A stretch of 62,000 nucleotides of DNA, taken from the NCBI GenBank assembly GCA_037447655.1, contig JBBHKE010000992.1, positions 1 through 62,000 on the forward strand, in the 5' to 3' direction. Under the pieces are notes generated by a model, which saw only the letters and a program-made list of their open reading frames with translations, was not told where the DNA came from and searched no databases. This DNA comes from Zygnema cylindricum. Its lineage: Eukaryota > Streptophyta > Zygnematophyceae > Zygnematales > Zygnemataceae. Positions 51,051 through 62,000 of the stretch are shown here, piece by piece (position 1 is the first letter of the stretch; every line of letters starts with the position of its first letter). The position numbers were made by a program, and so were the translations under genes.

Positions 51051-54040
51051 TGTACGGGCAATATAAAATTATATGGGAATAAGAATGTTTTAATGATATT
51101 TGGCGATCTTTTATAGCTTATATTAACTTCATAGCATTTAAAAATTTCAATTTTGACAAGATGAACAATTCATATAGACAATTTCTTTTTTAACTAGAGC
51201 CCTATTAGTTGCCATGCATGATTAATTTTATAACATTGGGAGCTTTGTTTATGACAACAACCACAATTGTTATGATATAACTGTATCATTTATAAGGTAA
51301 TTATTTTTTCCTCCTTTGAAGGAAAATTCGTAGAAACTCATCAACTAATTGCTACATCAAGTTTGGATAGATGTTTAAGATTTTTTTTTTTTAATAAGAG
51401 AATTGAAGTTTTGGCAAGATGAAACGACTCATGCGAATGTCATTTTTTGAAATTAAAAAGGCACTACCCACCCATATGTCTTACAAACAAAAGAAAAGCC
51501 CCATGATCCATGTTGAGCCCACAATTGTTTGAGCGTGTTTACCTTTCACATGGGGTGACAACAAGGTAATACTTCCATCCATCCATTAGAAACGTTAAAG
51601 TGGTTTTCAATCTATATTTTTCACTTACCTTTCCACTGTCCCAGAAGGGGACTATATCCGGACAGCCTTTGCTGACACAATTAAGTTATGGCAATGGGAT
51701 AATTAGTGGTATTTGCATTAACGTATGAATAAAACATCTAAATCTATAAACCCTTAATATAATTGTCGGTACACGTTGCAAAATCCATTGTTGATCCTTG
51801 ACAAAGCACATTTCCGCATGGTAATTTATGTTTAAACTCGACTAACCAAATCATTACCAACAATAAACCAAAGCAATAAGATTGCTCTATTTAATGGCAT
51901 ATATGTTATTGTGGGTTGCAACAATAACCACATATACAACATGAAAATCGGCCTTGAATAGGATGCATAAATTTTATAGTCCTTTGGGCAAATTTTATTT
52001 TTACCAAGTTATACAGGACATTATTGCAAAAATAGATGATTGGAATAGTGTTGATATTATATTTTATAACTAATAAATGAAAAACCTTCCAAATACTTAA
52101 AGAATACAAATTTTGGCCTTCATTAGAGCGTGTTACATATCTTCCTCTTTTGCTACATTCTTGTACAACCAACCGCATGCATCACTAACACTTCAAAAAA
52201 TTAGCTTTATGTATTGTTATGGAACCTGTTATTATTGTACCATATGAATACACCGACTAATATTATCGGAGACTATTTGAAATTATAGTGGACCATATGG
52301 TATAAGTAACCCTAAACATATAGCATAAATGCTATTTTTTTTACAATTAAAGGTTGTTTATCATAGTGCGCATTATAGACCAACACGATACTAATAATTA
52401 TTGTAACGATATTTCATATGCAAAATTATATAAATAGGATTTGTTTTACATCGTACGCGTTATGAAAAGTTTATTTTATATAATCTTTTAGTTTCGTAAT
52501 CTTAACATAAAGCTGCACGAATGAGTATAAACATAAATTTTACATCGTATGTATGATAAAGATAAGTGACGAAACATGTGTGTGATATGCCACCGGTGTT
52601 CCTACAAAGGGCGCGGAAAATAAAGGGTTATCGACACATTACAACATCATATCAAGCTAATTAACCACTATTTTCTTCCCACAATATTGCATTAATTTCG
52701 TTTAATATACATTGGTTTTATTGTATTACAATATGCATTAGCAATATATAATTGGTCATTCACAAGTTATTGTTAATCCTATCAAAACACTATATGCAAG
52801 TTGTGTAAATTAAACGACTCAATACAACTATACAATAACCTCATTTAGTATAATATGGTTTATTGTCAATTGCAATAATTTAAAAAAAATCAAAATTATT
52901 ATTTTACTCTAAATATTTGACTGATTAAAATTCACGCTATGAACTTGTTTTGTTAACACTTTTAATGAATTGTTTATTTCCAAGCCCTCTTGTTGAAAAT
53001 AATGATGATTGTATTGTATTGCAAATTTATTTATAATGTAAAGGTACATTATTGTAAAAGAGAAATTATAATATATAATACTACTTTGGCGTAAAGAGAC
53101 GTATGAGATGGTAGTTTACTACCTTAAATAGATTTATTAACTTTGAGTTGCGATTTGATTAAGGTTATTGATGCTAACAACTATGAGCAGAGTACGAGTA
53201 TAATACTTAACCCACAATTGAAATGTTTATGTTAAATACACTTGGTGCGGTCAATAAAAGTATTAAAATAATATTTTCATCATTCGGGCAATGTAGTCAG
53301 AGTTAACGAATCAAACAATTTGTTACCAAAAATGTGAATAGAGCGCCTCGTCACAAATGAAGTTTGGAAAAAATATAGAAAAATTCACAATATATCCTGA
53401 AACCTAACCTGTCTATCGCGCACTTTTTCTCTGCAAAGCGTATCAGCACCAAAACGACAACGATCCTTGCAGGCCAAGAAGTTACAGCAGTTAGAAAAGC
53501 CTCGTACTATTTTAAAAATTGGAATGATTCCATCTCGACACGCAACAGCTACGAAAATATTTGTTGTCCCATTAGCAACTTACTTACTTGCCCGCGTGTC
53601 CAATTTCTTGTCGGAAAATGCCAATCAGCACGTCGCTAGCTTACGGTCTCAGTCGTCCGATTAACAACAATCTAACAAGGAGAAATTCTAATGACAAAAA
53701 CGTTAGAGCCAATTGCGAATCGCGCTGCATCGCTCGATCGGAGATGATTATGGCGACATAATTTAGCGTATCTTGGGTCAAATTAACACACTTGTATCGA
53801 GTATCGAGAAATAGTCGATGTTCGCGACTCCTCGTGATCGACCTGATGTATAACTGATTTTGTATAAAAAATATACGCAAAGAATAATTTTAAAACGTAC
53901 CCTTTTTATTAGTCGCTTTATTTTTTTTCAGGACGACGACATATTTATTTTGAAAGCGATCACTCGGTTAATTTACATATCACAGCTTTCGTCCGCGCGT
54001 GAAATGAGAAGTGGACCACTACAATGCACCTTAAATAACT
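51051..54040. other. AT-rich intergenic, no gene seen
   Basis: About 3 kb without a convincing coding frame, Copia similarity or simple-repeat array. Confidence 0.5.
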
Positions 54041-54049
54041 ATAATTGTT

Positions 54050-54510
54050 TACTAGTGCAAAAAAACAATTCAGTGTCATTAACTCTATTTTGGTTCAATG
54101 GCCTAACGCCAAAAAAACATAAATTGTACACATTTTCAAAGCGTAGTCGCTATAGTTTGTGTTCATATGCTCGATTGTGAGAAAAATTTCGAACGATTTT
54201 TCCCTAAATTTATTAGAATCAGCTTCGAGAGCGCTTTTTCGTGTTAACGCCACTCATTTTCACGTATTGTCAGATTTTTTAACACTTTTTATGAACTTTA
54301 GAACAAAACTGCAAACAACTTTGGTGTGATGACACATTCGTATAATGCGTTGCTTAAAAATTGTAAAAATTAGTGTAATTGACGCTAATTAAACCGTTTA
54401 TAAATTCACGTAAAGAAAAAATTAGTAGTATAAATTCTATTTGCAGCTCAACGATCAAAATATGGGTGCATCTATTAAGTATTATTAACACCAATAGGGA
54501 TTCACAATGT
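54050..54510 (+). repeat. Dispersed repeat, right part of mariner-type family
   Basis: Shares CGCTATAGTTTGTGTTCATA, CTTTTTCGTG...AACGCCACTCATTTTC and TTAACACTTTTT with 56980-57185. It ends in AATAGGGATTCACAATGT, a decayed form of the CACGGTG terminal repeat at 11455. The left end is not visible. Confidence 0.5.
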
Positions 54511-55612
54511 CTTGCTCAATACTAGAGGAGAGGTATTAATCTAGGCCCCGGATATGCATTATTTTATTAGTTACAAATGTAAGTTTTTTCAGAATTCGTC
54601 AAAGCGTACCTATTGGATTACAAATGAACGTCAAAAATTGTTGTCAAAATATTTGTCATGTTTGCAAATCGATGTTTATGGGTAATCCTTTTTTCAATTA
54701 TTTCCGTTTGAAGTGCATTTTTCGCTTGAAATGAAAGAGCTTCGAGCAAACTGTAAAAAAAAAAAGGGGAAAAAATGGTACGAAAACGTATGTCATCCAG
54801 TAAACAACCCCAGGTTTTTGCTCATGGAGGTTCACCCAAAAAGTCCGTAGTGGACTAGTGGAGAACGTCTGAATAGCTGAGTGGTCGTTGTTTAGTTATG
54901 ATCGTGCTTCTTGTGTTGTTACAAAGGAAGCCAGTGTGATTGATATATAGTGACTGAGGGGAAAGAGAAGGACATGTGTTGTGTGAATAAAAACCTCTGG
55001 GTTGAATATTATAGGCTCAACCGAAGTTCATTTCTTGTGTGTTGACAAATTGTATTTTTCCACGTGCGTGAATGTTTTTGTATATTACGAGTTACCCGTG
55101 AATTAAGCGATCTCTACACATATTGTCGGTGAGCACAAAGAAAAGGAGAAATCGTATGTGAATAGTATCTAAGACTATGCAAACATTATCATGGTAAAGA
55201 AATTGGTAATAATTAATGTAAATGATTCGTTACTTTTTAGTAGACGCGTAATTTTTTTTCATAGTCACCTGATGAGATACGTTAAGAGGCTGAAAATCGT
55301 GGAGCCTTCCTCTATGGTTTCCTGATCTCGTTTTCAGGCCTTTTTCTTTTCTATATGTCGTCAAACATAGTTGTGAAATAGTAAAAATACGGATTTTTAA
55401 ACACCTTTCTTCTCGAGCAGAAGTAGATTGTCTATTTTTCCCGATGGTACTTGATTGGGTCCACCACTTTCGACCTTCTCGCTTATTTCATTTTTCGGCT
55501 ATTTCTGACACGAATTCCTATTGGCCTATGAGTTGAGTAGTCAAAAGCGCGTAATTTCATCAGCCTTTCTACTTCTAAAAATTTTATCATGTTTTCTTCG
55601 CCCTTTGTTCGC
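54511..55612. other. Intergenic, possible solo-LTR remnant
   Basis: No gene. About 54900-55130 has LTR-like traits (TGTTGTTACAAAGG, GTGAATAAAAACCTC, then TCTCTACACATATTGTCGGTG) but no second copy to prove it. Confidence 0.3.
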
Positions 55613-55614
55613 TA

Positions 55615-56105
55615 GATGGTTCCACACTTCCTTCCATCTTATCAATTCCATTCCATTCCCTCTCCTCCTTCCTCCTCTTTCTTTCTTCCCTCCCCTCTCC
55701 TTCCTTTCCTCAATCCCTCCTCCTTCCCCTCCTCTTCCTCCCTTTTCCCTCCCCTCCTCCCCTCCATCTCCCCCCCTACTCTTCCTTATCCTTTCCCATC
55801 CATTCCTCCTCCTCTCCTCTCTTTCTTCCTTCTCATCTATCTTTCTTTCATTCCGTTCTTTAATCCGTCCCATCTTCCACGTTTTTTCCCATCATCATGT
55901 TCCATCCTCTCTATCCCCATCCCCTCCTTCCATCACATCCCCTCCTTTGTCCCCTTTCTGTCATCCCTCATCTCCCTTAATCCTCCTCCCTCCCTCTTCC
56001 ATTTCCATCTCTCCCCCATCCATCCTCCCTCCCCCTCCTTCCTCCTCCCCCTTCTCCCCTTTTCCTCCTTCCCCCTTTTCTTTCCCATTTTTCTTCAAAT
56101 TCTGG
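55615..56105 (-). repeat. Polypyrimidine (TCC/CTCC) array
   Basis: About 490 bp of C/T with TCCCTCCTCC and TTCCTCC units. The long Ser/Pro/Phe frames in this region come from the composition. Confidence 0.88.
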
Positions 56106-56870
56106 GGCCTTAATGTGCCAGATAGATCCCTATTAGTTTGTGTTATGGGCTTTTCATGTGATCTTCTTAGATGGCTACTTTGACTCAATACCGTCCGATC
56201 CTCCAAATCTGACGGTTTAAATAAAAAATACCTCAAAACTCACAGATTTTATTTTTGTCCGAATGATTTTCAAAATTTAGACATGAAATTTAATTCTCTA
56301 TCGATCCATGTGCAACTCAACCCTGTTACTATTTTTTTCATTTCGCGACCAATACAATATGGGTCTTAAGGTAATATTGTATGTTTTATATAGAATAGGC
56401 ATATTGTATGGGCCTACTTTCACCTACTTTTGAACTATACATTTTATCAATATTGCGATAACCGTTTAAGGCTGAACCTCCATCAAGGGAAAAGTAGGGT
56501 TGTTCAGTGGGAGACGTACCTTTTTGTACTAGGCCGTACTACTTTTTTCCTCTATTTTTTTAAACATGTTTATTGGAGATTCGGCAAGATTCTCGTAGAT
56601 GTCCGTATGTCTTATATTGAATTCTGTACTCGCCAATGTAGATTAACTCTCCGCTCGAAATTCTGTACGCTCGTGATGTAGATTAACTCTCCCCCAAAAT
56701 ATACTTCCATTTTAAAATATTTATGTTTTTAAACGAACATAAATATAACGTCAACTAACACTTCTAACGAAATTTCGTACGCTCGAACGTACATGAGTAT
56801 TAATACATGTACGCTCGAACGCAAATTTATGTAATAGAGTACATAAAATACATGTTTTATTTTCAAACTT
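56106..56870. other. Intergenic with a 39-bp direct repeat
   Basis: ATTCTGTACTCGCCAATGTA and TTCTGTACGCTCGTGATGTA, each followed by GATTAACTCTCC, are 39 bp apart (56622 and 56661). TACGCTCGAACG also occurs twice near 56780-56821 around ACATGAGTATTAATACATGT. No gene. Confidence 0.5.
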
Positions 56871-56871
56871 A

Positions 56872-57330
56872 CACCGTGAATTGCTATTAGTGTTCAAAAA
56901 TAATTCGTGTGACGGAACAGTTAGTGTTATTAACCATATTTAATGTTTCAGGGCCAAATGCCAACAAAACAATAACGCTAATTTATATATCTAACACTAA
57001 TTTCGATACACATTCCTATAGTGTAGCCACTATAAGTTGTGTTCACATAATCGACGTTTCACCATGCGAGAACAAGTTGAAGTTATGTTTTCCCGTCTTA
57101 ATTACTTTAATCAAATTTGAGGGTGCTTTTTCGTGACAACACCACTCATTTTCTTGTCTCGATATCGTTATTAAACACTTTTTTTAGTAGGTTTGTACTT
57201 AAAAACATAAAAAAAAGTATGGATAGACACATTTTACACCATACACTATTTCATAATTGCCCAAATTATAGTCATTGGCATTAATTACAACGTGCATATA
57301 TTAGCATAAAGAAAATAATATAATTATTAA
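56872..57330 (+). mobile_element. Mariner-type element, left end intact
   Basis: CACCGTGAATTGCTATTAGTG, preceded by TA (56870-56871), matches the left terminal repeat at 10938. The interior matches 54050-54300. No right terminal repeat precedes the Copia at 57.37 kb, so this copy is truncated there. Confidence 0.55.
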
Positions 57331-57369
57331 TTATATTTTGCGTTTACGGGTCAAAGAGAGGGAGGGAAC

Positions 57370-57666
57370 GGAGGGAAATTTAACAATCGGAGCGAAAGTC
57401 TCCTTATAATCGATTCCCACCTTCTTTGTAAACCCCTTGGCCATTAATCTAGCCTTGTATCGTTTGATAGTATTATCCCGGTTGAGTTTCAACTTAAATA
57501 CACTCTTGTATCCTATCAGTTTTCTGGCCGGAGGACAGTCCACCAACTCCCATGTGTAAGCTTCCATAATGGAAGGCATCTTATCATTAATGGCTGTCAT
57601 CCATCTACTCCATTCCGGACTATTAATTGCTGTTGAGTAAGTCTGGAGTTTGCTAAAATGTGACAA
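57370..57666 (-). pseudogene. Copia family A RT, N-terminal part
   Basis: Contains SPEWSRWMTAINDKMPSIME, AYTWELVDCPP, GYKSVFKLKLNRDNTIKRYK, ARLMAKGFTKKVGIDYKETF and APIVKFPS, then unrelated residues to the stop. It lines up with 3160-3410 of copy 1, where the equivalent codon before ELADCPP is a stop; here it is open (WELVDCPP). Confidence 0.85.
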
Positions 57667-58004
57667 CTTCGTTACCTTATTGTTCAGTTGTCTCTCTTTA
57701 AGCCTTTGTTTCTTCTCCTTCCTCCTTCAAAAACCGATGCTAGAATGGAGGGTAATCTCGGATTTCTCCAAACGACTTCATCTTCTCCCCTATCCGTGGA
57801 GTCCATCTCTGGACGTTCATCATCCATTTCCGGTTTTTCCTCGTTCTATTCCTTTGTTTGAACCGGAAACAGTGGCTCCAAAAGAGGGTCAATCTCGGTC
57901 AATTTTTTCTCTTCCTCTGCAAAGTCGGGATGAACAGGAGTTTGATAAGAAGAATCTGAATCCAACTCATTTTTGGATTCAATTCTAATTCAAACCGGTT
58001 TAGT

Positions 58005-58265
58005 TTATTTAAAGGGATCTATGGACTTACCTTCATCTATTACTACGTGTTTTACTAGGATGATATCTTCTCTTCTAAGATCATACACTCTATATCCCAT
58101 AACATTTTCATCATATCCAAATAGGTACCCCGGCTTTCCCCTTGCATCTAACTTCCAATCAGATTTTAATGTGTTTCGACTAAAAACTTGACTTCCGAAC
58201 ACCTTTAAGTGTGAAATATCCAGTTTTCTCCTGGTCCATCTTTCATAAGGTGTGTGACCTTTCAC
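58005..58265 (-). pseudogene. Copia family A integrase C-terminus
   Basis: KGHTPYERWTRRKLDISHLK, VFGSQVFSRN, GYLFGYDENVMGYRVYDLRR. This is parallel to 2540-2800 in copy 1, where the same stretch has stops; neither copy is fully intact. Confidence 0.85.
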
Positions 58266-58434
58266 TACCGAGGTAAGGACTCTTTTTTTGAGATAGTTAG
58301 CACAATTTATAGCTTCTGCCCAAAAGTTTTTATTTTATTTTTTTATCCGACAACATGCTACGCGCATTATCACTTTATGTCCGATTTAGTCTCTCGGCAA
58401 CATTAATTTGTTCAGGGTTTTTTGGAACAGTCTT

Positions 58435-58899
58435 TTAGTGTGGAACCCCTTCCTCTTTCAAAAAATTATCAAACTCATTAGAGGTGTATTCCCCCCCACT
58501 ATCACTCCTCACTCTCTTTATAGGTGTCTCGTGAAGCTTCTCACTCCATGCTTTATACTCTTTAAAATAAGCTGATGCCTCATATTTTTTTTTCAAGGAA
58601 TATACTTTAGAGTATCTAGTCCAATCATCAGTGATAGTAAGCATAAATATTTTCCCTCCAACTGATGGCACTTTGGCGTGTCCCCATATGTCAGTATGAA
58701 CTAGATATAAGACCTTTTCACCTTTGTACGTTGCCGTTTTTGGCAAAAGCAATCCGTGAGCATTACCCTGGGCACATACACAACAATCATCCAAGGTCTC
58801 ATTGTCTCCAAAATGTATTCCCTCAACTACACCCATTTTCTTCATTTCCTTCAATCTATCTAGATGTACATGTCCCAATCTTTTATGCCACATCATCAA
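58435..58899 (-). pseudogene. Copia family A integrase core
   Basis: WHKRLGHVHLDRLKEMKKMG, CCVCAQGNAH (zinc finger), HTDIWGHAKVPSVGG (first catalytic D), VRSDSGGEYTS (second D). A stop follows VPH, before the region of the catalytic Glu; residual FWAEAINCANYLKK-like sequence lies at about 58280-58330. Confidence 0.88.
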
Positions 58900-59037
58900 A
58901 TCACTTACACCATCATAGTGAACTCTTGTCTTTCAATTACTCAAATTCAGCCTAAACATTTCTTGGCTACCCTTTACAGCTGTGAACTACACTTCATTCT
59001 CATAACTAGCAACAAAAAGTCCTTTCTTAGTACTAGT

Positions 59038-59424
59038 CTAAAAACCCTTATCATTTAAGACCAACGTAGAGATAACATTCTTCTTCAACTCTAGATTAAA
59101 AAGATCATCAGAGAAAGTGATTATGGAAGTCTTTCCATCAATTAAGACTCTCACATCAAAAAATCCCACTAAATTAGTGGTTACTATTCTCCCATCCCTA
59201 TACTCTATCACTACAGTAGAGATCTTTCTCATTTTGGTAAACAATGGCTTTTCTCTACACATATGCATAGAGGCTACTAAATCAATAATCCATCCTCGTT
59301 CAAGAGCTTCTCTTACTCCATCAAAAGCACACTTTTGCCTCCTTGGAATATCCGGATCACATTTCACCTCCACGTCCTCGTTGAGGAGAAGTTCTCCAAC
59401 GTCCTCATCAAAGTCCTCTCCCAT
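59038..59424 (-). pseudogene. Copia family A protease
   Basis: GWIIDLVASMHMCREKPLFT corresponds to GWIIDSSASMHMCRDKDLFT in copy 1; the S after the catalytic D is now L, so the D-[ST]-G motif is lost. It is followed by TVVIEYRDGRIVTTNLVGFF and SDDLFNLELKKNVISTLVL. Confidence 0.82.
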
Positions 59425-59529
59425 GACTTATGTTGCAACAAATGCCATCTTTTATCTTGCGGCTTGTTTTCCGGTCTACTCTTTCTTCAATCTTAGCTTT
59501 GTCAATTTAGTACACTCTGCCATGTAATG

Positions 59530-60219
59530 TCCCGGCTTGGCTTATTACAAAAGTGACAGAGCCCTTTCCGAGGCCTAGATCTAGATCCGTCTGACTAGTT
59601 TCCTCTTCCTCCTCCAGCGTAGTTTCTATAAGGTTTCTTGCTATCCTTATCCCCCCTGTTAGTTCCAACAACCAATGTTTGAACACTCTTCCCTCCTCTC
59701 TGAATCTCAATTGTTCTTTCCCTAACCAAATGCATCCTGACAACCGAGTTCCAAATCCATCGGTGATCTGGCAAATCTTGAACCCTATTAACAATGTTTT
59801 TATAATCATCTTGGAGTTTCATCAACAAATTATTCACCTTTTCTTTCTCAGTCTCCCTTTTTCGTACTCTCTAACTCCATAAATAACCGGGCTAAGTCAT
59901 TAGAAGAGTCTAACATCTTTCCTCTATTGTAAACATATGCTGGTACCTTCTGATCTGGTAGCTTTTGCTGATGAATTGTACCACTATTGTAAATGTGGAC
60001 AATAGGGTCCCACAACTCGGCCGCCTTGTCCACATGAAGGTGAGGTGTAACAACTGCTTGAGTGAGACGCCCAAGAATAGAATGAGTTGCCACAGTGTTG
60101 TTGAAGTCCCAAATTTTAGTATCATTTGCCTCGGTTTTGTAAACATCCATTACCGGTACTAATCTAGTAGCTATCGGTGTGAGTTTCTCCTTCTCCTTCT
60201 CCTTCTTTTTGTCTAACAC
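59530..60219 (-). pseudogene. Copia family A gag
   Basis: The frame 60219-59848 covers the gag helical domain. 59837-59595 covers NNLLMKLQDDYKNIVNRVQD to the basic Gly-rich region. The zinc knuckle is present at about 59520-59560 as CHFCNKP followed by a one-base shift before GHYMAEC. Gag therefore spans at least three frames. Confidence 0.83.
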
Positions 60220-60274
60220 AATTCATTTTCTATCATCGTCTATCACCTCTGCCTCCCCAGATCTTCCTGAGAAT

Positions 60275-60466
60275 CTAGATCGCGCAAACCCGATTGGAAG
60301 TTCCAATTTTGTAGTTGGCCGCCTCACATGACCACTTTAGCCGTTTTTCAACCAATGCACCCCTCAACATGGTTTCCCAGTATATGAACCCCGTTCCATT
60401 GAAAAAATGCACCCTAAAGGGTGTGCCCATATTTTTTAATTTTGTGACCTTCATTGGTCCACACAA
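60275..60466 (-). pseudogene. Copia family A gag N-terminus
   Basis: FNGTGFIYWETMLRGALVEK matches FNGSRFIYWEAMMMGALCEK at about 425-485 of copy 1. Upstream, TATGGGCACACCCTTTAGGG aligns with TATGGGCCCACCCTCTAGGG, and CCAATGAAGGTCAC and AGAGGCTTC align with the 126-bp repeat of copy 1. Confidence 0.75.
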
Positions 60467-60540
60467 TGTTCAACTTATATGAAGCCTCTAAGATAACTTT
60501 TGCCCTTTTAAATTTTATACTGAATAGGTGCCACCTTGGC

Positions 60541-61545
60541 ACGCAAAAACTCTAACCAACTACACCTATGTTTAGCATGGACTCGCGTGAGTTTGCAGCA
60601 AAAAGAATCCTTGAAATTACTCCCTTGAGCATTAAGTTATGGCTGGCCAAAGATGGCCTTTAAATCAAAAGGTCTATCACAAAGAGGAGCTTCAAAAAGT
60701 TTAAGTCCTAAACTCTCTCTTTGAACTTCCTATTAATAGTGTACCTAGCTAATCAAAAGACTCCAAGGTACAAGAAGGTATCGGTACCGTTGTACTTCTT
60801 GTACGGCCATAGTACGACATGGCCGCCCGGCTGACGTGTGTCAGTTCCTGAGCCCTAGTTGCTCTCCCCGTAATATCCGTTGTCTTATCATGACTTGCCA
60901 TGTGTCGTCCGCTGACATTGGCTTGTAAACCGCCAAATGTCCATTCATGTATTTTGGCTCTTCTGTGAGTCGTCGATCGCGAAAGACATTTGATTTTGTC
61001 TGTTGAAAATAAATGTTGTTTCGTTTATTTCGTGCGGTCCAGTATTTCGTGCGGTCTTGCACGCTTCATGTTTTACTTTGTGCCATAATCTATTAAATGG
61101 AGTATGTCGCCACGTAACATGATAAATACGAATCAAACTCAATACATCTAACGCTTCATCAAGATCTAACGGATAAGGCGAACGGCTATGCCGTACGACA
61201 GTTATCCGAGAGGTCATATGATCAAATCCTATCCTCGACACCTATCTTTTGCAAGGGCCTATGTCTTTTGCTCCTTATGCTTGTCAGTGACTACGACAAG
61301 TATGGGGACTGTAGTAAGACCATAGACCAAAAGAGATAGAATATATAAAACCCTTTTCAACAAATGTCTTCATACTCCACTATTTCATTACAAAGGTGAG
61401 GTAAAATCAACACCTAGTACATAACTTAGTTTGTAAGGACGTGGGACGTATTAAGTGACTCAACAATTTTATGTGGAAACGCGATAGACTGGTGATTAGA
61501 ATGCGAAATAGAAACACGCATTAGAAATGGAGCACAATTTTGTGG
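60541..61545. other. Intergenic, no gene seen
   Basis: Includes TGTACTTCTTGTACGGCC, like the CGTAC-rich 5.3-5.5 kb stretch, and a TATATAAAACCC box near 61341 that might belong to an LTR or to a promoter. The short frames on the minus strand (60841-61241) are not recognised. Confidence 0.4.
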
Positions 61546-61549
61546 TGTA

Positions 61550-61975
61550 CAACCAAAATCTTGAGGAGGTTGAGCTACTTGTTAAAATGAAAACGATAGA
61601 TTGTAAGTGGGTGTTTAAAAAAAGATAAGCGTACATAGTGAGCTAATGAAATAAAAGGCAAAATTGAGGTTTAAGAAAATTAGGAAGAGGTAATGTGTAT
61701 TAAGTAAGGGAGCGAACTACACTAAGACCTATGGTCTCACTCGCCGAGGGGGGATCATTGCATTGGCAGTGGCGGGAAAAGATAATATCTATCGAATGGA
61801 TGTTGAGAAAACTTTCCTAAAAGGTGTCGTGGAAGAGGAGGTACAAATGACAATGGCGGGAGGCATGATATTGAAAATTGACGTGGTGTGGCGGTTACAG
61901 AAGTTACTTTGTGGTTTGAAGCAAGCGTTGAGAGCCTGGTGTCATCCAAGGTTTGGTACTTACAGTTACACATAA
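61550..61975 (+). pseudogene. Copia RT fragment of another lineage
   Basis: VKMKTIDCKWVFKKR, a stop-ridden stretch, then YTKTYGLTRRGGIIALAVAG, IYRMDVEKTFLKGVVEEEVQ and LQKLLCGLKQALRAW. These correspond to copia RT (CKWVFK..; MDVKTAFLNGxLEEEI; SLYGLKQAPRxW). The YVDD half would lie beyond the match at about 61950 and is not seen. Stops and a short gap show it is dead. Confidence 0.8.
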
Positions 61976-62000
61976 TTTTGATTAAGTACGGTTTTTTTTA

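Larger units (their letters stand above)
57370..60540 (-). mobile_element. Ty1/copia retrotransposon, family A copy 2 (minus strand, truncated in RT)
   Basis: Same family as 1-4920: gag (LTPIA, LGRLTQAVVTPHLHVD, AELWDPIVHIYNSGTIHQQK), zinc knuckle, protease, integrase and the first third of RT, all on the minus strand. The coding similarity stops after FAPIVKFPS at about 57370; the YVDD half of RT, RNase H and the 3' LTR are absent. Gag similarity extends 5' to about 60.5 kb. No intact frame remains. Confidence 0.9.

Noticed and set aside
55521-56183. 220-codon Pro/Ser/Phe-rich frame
   Set aside because: Lies on a polypyrimidine array; the non-repeat ends show no domain and no splice support.

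Overview
The window reads as nuclear DNA of a streptophyte (plant lineage), with low gene density and many repeats. The only clearly intact host gene encodes plant-type leucine-rich repeats (LxLxxNxLSGxIPxxIGxLTSL), is split by long GT-AG introns, and ends in an extensin-like Ser-Pro tail. The rest is mostly decayed Ty1/copia retrotransposons, small TIR elements and simple repeats. A charophyte alga or bryophyte would fit; the sequence alone does not fix the species.

Layout. 1-4.9 kb: a Copia element (family A, + strand) with gag, protease, integrase, RT and RNase H all recognisable but broken by stops and frameshifts. 4.9-12 kb: a tRNA-like SINE head, small TIR transposons (one 404-bp hAT-type element with a perfect 8-bp target duplication, one TA-flanked mariner-type element) and degenerate repeats. 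12.1-35.8 kb: a 14-exon gene whose exons join in frame to 503 codons plus stop: signal peptide, N-cap, ten LRRs each on its own phase-2 exon of 72 nt (one of 69 nt), a last LRR fused to a Cys-rich EGF-like cap, and a basic Pro-rich tail. No transmembrane segment or kinase is seen, so a secreted, wall-associated LRR protein is predicted. Its introns are filled with sense-strand polypurine, TTAATACTTA-like and AAT/AAC arrays. 35.8-41.9 kb: 3' flank, polypyrimidine tracts and the 3' end of a minus-strand Copia. 42-48.7 kb: a second Copia element (LTR-internal-LTR) running into a third, heavily decayed one. 49.6-51.05 kb: one degraded copy of the LRR gene's terminal exon and 3' flank, followed by a second short 3'-flank copy. 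51-57 kb: AT-rich DNA, a polypyrimidine block and a dispersed repeat. 57.3-60.5 kb: a minus-strand Copia of family A. 61.5-62 kb: another Copia RT fragment.

The most interesting object is the modular LRR gene. The LRR exons share not only coding sequence but also their splice-site flanks, so exon plus flanking intron was the duplicated unit. Differences between repeats concentrate at the exposed positions of the predicted concave face, while the structural half of each repeat is almost constant. That is the pattern expected of an expandable recognition surface.
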